Source of the DNA: a virus
IMG/VR virus record: IMGVR_UViG_3300010400_000046
Span: 1-27,844 of that record
DNA: 27,844 bases
Strand: one strand, 5' to 3'
The position numbers were made by a program, and so were the translations under genes. The notes below the pieces were generated by a model that had not been told where the DNA came from, searched no databases, and saw only the letters and a program-made list of their open reading frames with translations. Shown here in pieces: positions 22,363 through 27,844 of this stretch (position 1 is the stretch's first letter; each line of letters begins with the position of its first letter).

Positions 22363-22992
22363 ATGTCATTTTTACTTCCACTTCTTCCCTCTCTAATCTC
22401 AACTGGAGCTGGGCTTTTCGGTTCCTATCAAGAGAACAAGCGAGCCAAAAGAGCAGAAAAGCGTGCAGGTCGCTTGGGAGAATTTAATGCTTTGCCCGGT
22501 GAGGAAAAGCGATTCCAGAGATTTACTCCTGAACAACAAAGCACGATGCAGTTGCTTCAGAATATTTTAACAGGGAAGGGCGAGCAACCTGGTGGTTTAT
22601 TGGGTGAAACCTTTGGAAATGAAGGATTTAACGCATATGCGGATCCCGAAATTCGAAGATTCAACGAAGAAACCATTCCCGCTTTAGCTGAAAGATTTTC
22701 TGGAATAGGAGCAGGTGCACAAAGCTCTTCTGCATTTCAAAACAGATTGGCTCAAGAAGGTTCGAATCTCGCTAGAGATCTTGGAGAAATGAGATCTAGA
22801 CGCCGACAAGAAAGTACACAGAATTTATTAAGCCAGACTCTTCAACCACAATTTCATACTCGATATGAGCAGAAAGTTCCGACGGGCGCTTCTCAAGCTC
22901 TCGCTGGATCTGGTTTTGAGGGTATCACCCGAATTCTAACTGACTTACTACAGCAATACGCTTCAAGAAATAGAAGACCCGGAGGTCTATAA
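22363..22992 (+). CDS. putative ejection/internal virion protein
   Basis: 209 residues. A hydrophobic N-terminus (MSFLLPLLPSLISTGAGLFG) precedes a basic region (ENKRAKRAEKRAGR) and a Gln/Glu/Arg-rich helical body (PEIRRFNEETIPALAERFSG; QNRLAQEGSNLARDLGEM). Podovirus ejection proteins have this kind of sequence and come in threes after the tail hub, as here. They leave the head with the DNA and help it across the envelope. TAATG overlap with the next gene. Confidence 0.6.
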   Translation: MSFLLPLLPSLISTGAGLFGSYQENKRAKRAEKRAGRLGEFNALPGEEKRFQRFTPEQQSTMQLLQNILTGKGEQPGGLLGETFGNEGFNAYADPEIRRFNEETIPALAERFSGIGAGAQSSSAFQNRLAQEGSNLARDLGEMRSRRRQESTQNLLSQTLQPQFHTRYEQKVPTGASQALAGSGFEGITRILTDLLQQYASRNRRPGGL

Positions 22993-24095
22993 TGACATTC
23001 TCAGTTGGACAGGCTGCGCCTACAAGCAATGAATTACTTATGCAGGCTTTGGGTCAAGGAGCCAGTCAGGGAATTTCTAAACAAATTGAATCATTCCAAA
23101 GAAGAAAAGCTTATGAAAATGCTGGTCTTCCAGGAGGTCTAGCGGATTTAGACCCTAATGTGGCCGCTCAAATGATCAAGCAACAGCAAAAAAACGCTTT
23201 AATTCAACAGATTTTAGGACAAGGAGAAGAAGCACAAAATCGGCAAGAAGATCGAGGTTCTGCGCAACTTTCTTTGGCATCTGATCAAAACCCTCTGGAG
23301 CCTAAAAGAATTGAGCCTAAATCAATAAGCCCCGGATCTTCAAGAGCTAGAACCACGCCTCAACAAAGAGAGGCACTCTCTTTAGTGGATCCAAATTATA
23401 GTCGTGCAGCACAAAAAGAAGAACAATTTCGTAGACAAGAAGAAATGCCTATTAAGGAAAGAAATTTAAAGCTTTTTGACGAATCTTCTTCAAATTTAAA
23501 ATCTATAGATGATGCTGATATCGCATTCACTCAACTTAAAAATCTATCGGAAAAAATTTCCAAAAAAGAAGGGCAATCCTTCTTCGAAAGATTGGGTCGT
23601 ACATATCGATTTGATCCAGATACTGGAAGTTTTTCTAAAATTGGGAAAGCCACTTCTACTCCAGAAGAAGAAAGATTCATTAAATTAATCGCAGACCAGA
23701 CAAAAAATATCAAAAATGATTACGGGGCCAGAATTACTAATTTGGATATGGAAGTTTTTTTACGTAGATTTCCAGATTTAATGATGAGTCCCCAGGGACG
23801 GCGAGATATTTTAGATACTCTCGATGATTATAATCAGGCCAAAAAACTTTATAATCGAGCTGTTAAATCAACTATATCAGAAAATAAAGGGATGATCGAT
23901 CCGTACGAATTGGATATAATTGTAGAGAACAAAATCGAAAAACCACTAGAAAATATTCGCAAAAGGGTAGCAGAAAGGGGACTTTCGACAAGTGAAAATG
24001 ACGTTTCTTCTCAATTTCAAGAAGGAGATACGGCCAGCAATAAGGATGGTCAAACAATAGTTTATAAGGGTGGTAAATGGCAACCTCTCCAATAA
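22992..24095 (+). CDS. putative ejection/internal virion protein
   Basis: 367 residues, Gln/Glu/Lys-rich and helical. Early segments LMQALGQGASQGISKQIESFQRR and AQMIKQQQKNALIQQILGQG fit internal head proteins. The start overlaps the previous stop (TAATG). The C-terminal 25 residues (QFQEGDTASNKDGQTIVYKGGKW) form a short strand-turn motif like those ending some virion proteins. Its end overlaps the next gene by 19 bases. Confidence 0.55.
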   Translation: MTFSVGQAAPTSNELLMQALGQGASQGISKQIESFQRRKAYENAGLPGGLADLDPNVAAQMIKQQQKNALIQQILGQGEEAQNRQEDRGSAQLSLASDQNPLEPKRIEPKSISPGSSRARTTPQQREALSLVDPNYSRAAQKEEQFRRQEEMPIKERNLKLFDESSSNLKSIDDADIAFTQLKNLSEKISKKEGQSFFERLGRTYRFDPDTGSFSKIGKATSTPEEERFIKLIADQTKNIKNDYGARITNLDMEVFLRRFPDLMMSPQGRRDILDTLDDYNQAKKLYNRAVKSTISENKGMIDPYELDIIVENKIEKPLENIRKRVAERGLSTSENDVSSQFQEGDTASNKDGQTIVYKGGKWQPLQ

Positions 24096-25414
24096 ATTTT
24101 TCTGAATTGCCAGAAGGCTTCGAATTAAACCAAAATCGTCAAAAAGGGTTATCTGAATTGCCCGAAGGATTTCAATTAGATAATCCAGGGCAAAAATCTG
24201 AATCTGTACCTGAAAAATCTCTAAGAAATATTGCTAGAACAGGAGCGCGCGCAACAGAATCAATAGCTGGAATTCCTGGATCAACAAGGGAATTTATTAT
24301 TGAAACCCCTGGCTTTGTTGCTAAATTATTCGGTGCAGATCAGGAAAAGGTAGAAAAAGCCACAGAATTAACAAAAAAAATCCTTCCTGGGAGCGGTTTG
24401 CCCACTTCAGAAAAGTTAAAGGAAAAAACATCTAAATTAACCGGTGAATATTTAAAACCAAAAACTCCTGGTGAAGCATTTTCTGACGAGGCGACCGAAT
24501 TTATTGCTCCTTTATTAATTCCTGGATCTCAATCTAAAAATATCGGAGCATTAAATAAGGCAAAAAAGATTGCAATGACGGTATTTAAAGGCATTGGAGG
24601 GACAGCATTCGGGAATTATGTGCGCGGTCAAACCGGAAGTGAAGGATTAGGAAAAGCCGCACAAATTGGTTCTTTCATTGCAATGACTTTATTTAATCCC
24701 TTAGCAATGAAAAAATATGTTGATGAATTATATTCCAGCGCCCGAAAATCTATTCCAGAAAATGCACGTGTATCTACAAGAAATTATGGAGACAAACTTG
24801 ATACTTTAAAACGAGAAATAAATTCCTCACTTTCTCCTTCGGAATCTCAGAAAAAAATATTAGGAAAAATCACCGAAATTGAAAATAAAATGGGAACAAG
24901 AGAAAATCCCAACGTGATTTTAGACACAAAACAGAGCATAAATGAGGATTTATCTGAGTTAATGCAAAAGGCCGATAAAACTACTCGAAAACAAATAAGA
25001 GCCTATATGAAGAGACTTTCTGGCATTACCAATGAAACTCTTAAGGAATATGGAGAATCTAATCCTGATTTTTGGGCAAAACAACGAGCGGCAGATGAAG
25101 CTTTTGGAACGCTTGCGGAAAGTACATGGGTGGCTAAGGGAATTGAAAAATCTTTAGGCGGTAAAAAATACCAACACTTGGAAAAGGCTCTTCCTTTTTT
25201 AATTCATGGAATAGGTAAATTAGCCCCAGCAATCGGAGGGATAGCAGGAAAAGCAGCAACTCCCGCTTATTTCTTAGCTAGATTTGCTTATCGGTATGCA
25301 AAATCCCCCGTTCTGAGAAAGCATTATAATCAACTTCTTTTAGGTGGTATGGAAGGAAATCAGAAATTAACGGAATCTGCGGCAACAGCACTAGAAAAAG
25401 AATTGGCAAAATAA
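24077..25414 (+). CDS. putative ejection/internal virion protein with N-terminal SELPEGF repeat
   Basis: 445 residues. Two copies of SELPEGF(E/Q)L(N/D) at residues 9-18 and 26-35 open the chain. A helical, Gly/Ala-rich middle (GGTAFGNYVRGQTGSEGLGK; QIGSFIAMTLFNPLA) and an Ala/Gly-rich hydrophobic segment near the end (LAPAIGGIAGKAATPAYFLA) could insert in membranes. This fits the third, largest ejection protein of P22-like podoviruses. AAGGGTGG precedes the ATG. It is the last rightward gene before the membrane-protein cassette. Confidence 0.55.
   Translation: MATSPINFSELPEGFELNQNRQKGLSELPEGFQLDNPGQKSESVPEKSLRNIARTGARATESIAGIPGSTREFIIETPGFVAKLFGADQEKVEKATELTKKILPGSGLPTSEKLKEKTSKLTGEYLKPKTPGEAFSDEATEFIAPLLIPGSQSKNIGALNKAKKIAMTVFKGIGGTAFGNYVRGQTGSEGLGKAAQIGSFIAMTLFNPLAMKKYVDELYSSARKSIPENARVSTRNYGDKLDTLKREINSSLSPSESQKKILGKITEIENKMGTRENPNVILDTKQSINEDLSELMQKADKTTRKQIRAYMKRLSGITNETLKEYGESNPDFWAKQRAADEAFGTLAESTWVAKGIEKSLGGKKYQHLEKALPFLIHGIGKLAPAIGGIAGKAATPAYFLARFAYRYAKSPVLRKHYNQLLLGGMEGNQKLTESAATALEKELAK
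24101..24181 (+). repeat. short protein-level direct repeat (SELPEGF)
   Basis: Codons 24101-24130 and 24152-24181 encode near-identical ten-residue units SELPEGFELN and SELPEGFQLD. The nucleotide sequences differ at several third positions, so it is not a fresh duplication. Confidence 0.8.
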
Positions 25415-25417
25415 AAT

Positions 25418-25510
25418 TTAAAATAAATCATAGTCTGGGCCTGATGCATACCCGATTACCAGAGCAATCCCTATAAAAACTGGGGCAAAAAGACAGATCA
25501 TAATCCACAT
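25418..25510 (-). CDS. 30-residue single-pass membrane protein
   Basis: The ATG overlaps the stop of the upstream leftward gene (TAATG). The product is nearly all one membrane segment (MWIMICLFAPVFIGIALVIG) followed by YASGPDYDLF. It mirrors the 46-residue membrane protein that ends the cassette 1041-1806. Function unknown; a lysis accessory or antiholin-like role is only a guess. Confidence 0.45.
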   Translation of the reverse strand: MWIMICLFAPVFIGIALVIGYASGPDYDLF

Positions 25511-25860
25511 TATTTTTTCTCTCCTATCTTAATTATTTTCTCAAGCACATAATATTTAGGTGCAATTTTAATTTTTATTAAATTATCGCAACAAGCGAAA
25601 ATTGCTATAATTGCAAATGGGGTAAGCATATATGCAAATATTAAATATGGTTTCTCAAAAGTAGATTGTGTAGAAAAATACCCATGTACACATAAAGCAG
25701 CTCCGCATAAAGCAACAATACAAGCTAAACACAACCACAGTATAGTGGATTTAGTGTCATATTCCAAAATTTGTTGAATAATATCGGGAGCCTGTTCAAG
25801 AATAAAATCCTTAGTTCCTTCAATATATTCTATTAATTTTTTTATCATTTCATCTTTCAT
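25510..25860 (-). CDS. two-pass membrane protein, possible holin
   Basis: 116 residues. An amphipathic N-terminal helix (LIEYIEGTKDFILEQAPDII) precedes two membrane segments, about 38-60 (TILWLCLACIVALCGAALCV) and 72-92 (FAYMLTPFAIIAIFACC), and a charged tail. The 'EQAPdiiQqiL' motif recurs, as I recall, in small two-pass phage proteins that have been suspected to be holins. No endolysin is adjacent in this window. Function uncertain. Confidence 0.5.
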   Translation of the reverse strand: MKDEMIKKLIEYIEGTKDFILEQAPDIIQQILEYDTKSTILWLCLACIVALCGAALCVHGYFSTQSTFEKPYLIFAYMLTPFAIIAIFACCDNLIKIKIAPKYYVLEKIIKIGEKK

Positions 25861-25862
25861 TT

Positions 25863-26123
25863 CTATTTCTCTATTCCTAATATTTCTAAGGCGACATCAT
25901 CGCCATTTAGAGCTTGCATAATCACTTTTTTTTCTTGCCAATTTATATAAATCGATCTTTTTTTTATTTTTAACGCCCATTTATTGCCGGCTAAAGCGGA
26001 TTCAGTTACACGACGTTTTAATTTTTTCTCTGAATAGTTTTCATTGTTTGCTATCCAAAAAACGAAGCCAAGCCAAACCATAGCACAAGTAAAAATTAAT
26101 ATTCCAGTAGCATTATTGCTCAT
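25863..26123 (-). CDS. small single-pass membrane protein (86 aa)
   Basis: Starts at MSNNATG, with GAGGGG before the ATG; the frame extends upstream to 26150 without ribosome site. Residues 6-26 are a membrane segment (ILIFTCAMVWLGFVFWIAN). The rest is basic and soluble. It overlaps the upstream gene by 11 bases and ends 2 bases before the next start. Part of a leftward operon with other membrane proteins. Function unknown. Confidence 0.55.
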   Translation of the reverse strand: MSNNATGILIFTCAMVWLGFVFWIANNENYSEKKLKRRVTESALAGNKWALKIKKRSIYINWQEKKVIMQALNGDDVALEILGIEK

Positions 26124-26370
26124 TTTTCCCCTCGTTTTTATTAACCGCAATGCCTTTAATATTATAACCTTGAGTCATCATTACGGCTTCAATGGCAATT
26201 AGTCTTTTATCTAACCCGTTAATCTTTTCATCTAGTCTTCGTTCTGATACAACAATTTTTTCATTCAGTCGATTTTCAACTCCATGAATTTGGGTGCTCA
26301 TCCAAATTGCAGCGCCTACAACTGAACCGATTACAATTACGGCATCTACGTGTTTTTTCAACCAGTTCAT
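26113..26370 (-). CDS. membrane-anchored coiled-coil protein (85 aa)
   Basis: Start at MNWLKKHVDAV with a strong AAGGAGG upstream; the frame to 26427 is unsupported. A membrane segment at residues 8-26 (VDAVIVIGSVVGAAIWMST) is followed by a coiled coil (VENRLNEKIVVSERRLDEKI). The layout is like small lysis-module proteins but with the membrane helix at the N-terminus. Role unknown. Confidence 0.55.
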   Translation of the reverse strand: MNWLKKHVDAVIVIGSVVGAAIWMSTQIHGVENRLNEKIVVSERRLDEKINGLDKRLIAIEAVMMTQGYNIKGIAVNKNEGKNEQ

Positions 26371-26371
26371 T

Positions 26372-26578
26372 TTATTCCTCCTTTTTATTTTGTTTTTCTC
26401 TGAGTATTTCCCAGAATCTATCGACATCGATGATTATTCTTTTGCCATCCCTTAGGAAAGCATCCGCATAACCATTCAAATGCCTCTCCCTAAATCTATA
26501 TCGCATACCGGCATAAGTCGGCCATGGATAGTAGTTACAGAACTGAGTCATAGTTAGATAGCGTTTTTCGTTCGTCAT
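26372..26578 (-). CDS. excisionase-like DNA-binding protein
   Basis: 68 residues. YLTMTQFCNYYPWPTYAGMRYR and then DGKRIIIDVDRFWEIL look like a short winged-helix of the Xis/AlpA type: helix-turn-helix, basic wing, then strand and closing helix. Such proteins bind DNA as excision factors or as small regulators. No integrase is in the window. It is the first gene of the leftward cassette and has no strong Shine-Dalgarno, so MTQFCNYY may be an alternative start. Confidence 0.55.
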   Translation of the reverse strand: MTNEKRYLTMTQFCNYYPWPTYAGMRYRFRERHLNGYADAFLRDGKRIIIDVDRFWEILREKQNKKEE

Positions 26579-26629
26579 ATGGTTACATTGTACTTACTTC
26601 GTGAATTTAACCCCACATGAAAGAATTCC

Positions 26630-26658
26630 TTGTCATTGTGTTAAATAAAGCATATGTT
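26630..26658 (+). promoter_or_regulatory. promoter for the tail fibre gene
   Basis: TTGTCA (26630-26635, five of six) and TATGTT (26653-26658, four of six), 17-base spacer, 31 bases upstream of the ATG at 26690. It lies between the divergent excisionase-like gene and the fibre gene. Confidence 0.5.
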
Positions 26659-26689
26659 AAAGAAAATACTTTACAACCCTTAGAGGATT

Positions 26690-27844
26690 ATGCCCATCAA
26701 AAAAAACCCAGCTAACATGCTTTCAGGCTCTCCCCAGCCAAACTTCACTAACTACGCAGAAAAGCCAATCGTTGCCAACAGAGCTCCTTCTACTGCAGAC
26801 GTCGGATTCGCTTTAGGTCAAATCTGGGTAGATACAAACGGAAGCGCAAGCTACATTCTAGATGTTGTAGCTGGTGGTGTCGCGACTTGGTCTTTGATCG
26901 GTGCAGGTACTGGCGGTCCTCTTAATACTCTTACTGACACTGCCAACACAGTTGTTAGCCCAGTAGCTAATAACATTCAGATTGCCGGTACAGGAAGTCA
27001 GATAACTTCAACTGCGGGTGTAGGCGTTATCACTTTAAGTTTACCGGCAGCTGTTGTGGCTCCGGGAAGCTTAGCTTCTACGACAGGCTTAACCGCTGGC
27101 TCTACTCTTACATCTGTTGGCGCGACAACGCTAGCCACAACAGGCGCTAGCATCAACACATTTGGTAATGCTACTGGAGCAACTTCTGTAACTATTACTT
27201 CAGGATCAGGCGGTACTTCTCTAGTTTCTACAAACTCTGCAATGTCACTAGCTTCTGGTACAGGCACAATGAGTATCAGCGCGGATGCTACAGCTAACAC
27301 TGTAAACTTAGGTACAGGTGCTGGAGCCAAAACTGTAACACTCGGATCGACCAATACTACGTCAACAACGACAATTCAAGCAGGTTCAGGCGGTCTAGTA
27401 TTTAGCATTTCTGGCGCTATAACAATCAATTCAGGAACTGGAACAATTGGAATCAGTACTGATGCAGCGAATACAACAGTCAACATTGCAACAGGAGCTG
27501 GAGTAAAAACTCTTACTCTTGGGTCAACTAACACAACATCTACTACAGCGATCCAATCTGGTTCTGGTGTAATTACCGTCACGTCCGTTGGTGGTGCTAT
27601 CACGATTGCTAGCGGTGCAGGTACAATAGGTATTTCTGCTGATGCTGCCAACACAACAGTAAACGTGGGTACTGGCGCCGGCGTTAAAGCCGTGACCCTT
27701 GGATCTACCAATACAACTTCTTCAACTACTGTTCAGTCTGGTTCAGGAGCTCTTAATATTACATCTACTAACGGTGCTCAAACGCATAATTCCGGTACAG
27801 GTGTAATGGCAATCTCTAATGATGCTACAGCTAACACAGTAAAC
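26690..27844 (+). CDS. repeat-rich tail fibre protein, C-terminus beyond window
   Basis: 385 residues visible, open at the right edge. AGAGGA precedes the ATG. The N-terminus (NMLSGSPQPNFTNYAEKPIV; RAPSTADVGFALGQIWVD) matches a module common at the start of phage tail fibre and appendage proteins, probably the virion-anchoring part. From residue 172 come tandem units of about 60 residues, rich in Ser, Thr, Gly and Ala, predicted as beta-solenoid. The host-binding tip would lie beyond the window. Opposite-strand frames in this region are shadows of the repeats. Confidence 0.8.
   Translation, partial: MPIKKNPANMLSGSPQPNFTNYAEKPIVANRAPSTADVGFALGQIWVDTNGSASYILDVVAGGVATWSLIGAGTGGPLNTLTDTANTVVSPVANNIQIAGTGSQITSTAGVGVITLSLPAAVVAPGSLASTTGLTAGSTLTSVGATTLATTGASINTFGNATGATSVTITSGSGGTSLVSTNSAMSLASGTGTMSISADATANTVNLGTGAGAKTVTLGSTNTTSTTTIQAGSGGLVFSISGAITINSGTGTIGISTDAANTTVNIATGAGVKTLTLGSTNTTSTTAIQSGSGVITVTSVGGAITIASGAGTIGISADAANTTVNVGTGAGVKAVTLGSTNTTSSTTVQSGSGALNITSTNGAQTHNSGTGVMAISNDATANTVN
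27203..27844 (+). repeat. tandem 60-residue (about 180 bp) fibre repeats
   Basis: Unit starts at 27203, 27383, 27560 and 27740 (last unit cut). Each begins GSG(G), has an (S/N/A)SG(T/A)G(T)(M/I) segment, an ISxDAxxxTVN strand, GTGAG(A/V)K, the invariant LGSTNTTS and ends with (I/V)Q(A/S). Spacing is 180, 177 and 180 bases. DNA copies are diverged, mostly at third positions, so the repeat is maintained at protein level. Confidence 0.85.

Noticed and set aside
26998-27711. Two leftward frames rich in Val, Pro and Ala opposite the fibre
   Set aside because: They mirror the repeats of the fibre gene and begin with the same pattern at repeat spacing; not independent genes.
1-27844. CRISPR array, insertion sequence, integrase or attachment site
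   Set aside because: No regular short repeats with spacers, transposase or integrase motifs were seen. The tRNA lies inside an operon without a flanking integrase or obvious duplicated tRNA end.

Overview
The window reads as part of the late (packaging and virion) region of a tailed bacteriophage or prophage, most like a podovirus. The main rightward series runs: terminase small subunit, terminase large subunit, P22-type portal, scaffold, N4-gp56-like major capsid protein, head decoration and adaptor proteins, a large tail-hub protein, three ejection-type proteins, and a repeat-rich tail fibre cut off by the right edge. The sequence is A+T-leaning and tightly packed, with many ATGA, TAATG and TAGTG gene overlaps. 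The host is probably Gram-negative: the phage carries a likely outer-membrane beta-barrel with a terminal Phe, several Sec signal peptides and a possible lipoprotein. I cannot name the host. No integrase, replication gene or endolysin is visible.

Layout. 1-1044: small rightward genes of unknown function behind a good sigma70-type promoter. 1041-1806: leftward cassette of four small genes, including a DUF551 protein. 1919-6696: small terminase subunit, a string of small genes, a second DUF551 protein, then the large terminase gene. 6693-7238: leftward cassette of two small genes. 7346-11775: portal, paralogous and Lys-rich small proteins, a second HNH endonuclease and a small lipoprotein. 11772-12808: leftward cassette with the beta-barrel and a periplasmic coiled-coil protein. 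12997-17699: scaffold to head-tail adaptor, with a clear intrinsic terminator after the capsid and decoration genes. 17658-18296: leftward cassette with a tRNA-Thr(UGU) between two protein genes. 18410-21766: tail genes. 21769-22284: a lone leftward gene. 22363-25414: three ejection-type proteins. 25418-26578: leftward cassette of an excisionase-like protein and four small membrane proteins. 26690 to the end: tail fibre with 60-residue tandem repeats.

The main result is the large terminase. It is encoded in two pieces. The first carries the ATPase and most of the nuclease and ends in an N-terminal intein half (IntN). The second begins with the C-terminal intein half (IntC) and carries the last catalytic segment of the nuclease. 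A separate HNH endonuclease gene with two zinc ribbons lies between them. IntC has its own Shine-Dalgarno and start codon inside the HNH reading frame. This matches the 'fractured gene' split-intein plus homing endonuclease arrangement known from environmental phage sequence. The break falls inside the conserved D-H/C-L-D motif of the nuclease, so protein trans-splicing should be needed to assemble a working packaging motor.

A second theme is that leftward cassettes, probably cargo ('morons'), sit at junctions of the rightward virion genes. At three of these junctions the two converging genes share one TTAA that holds both stop codons.
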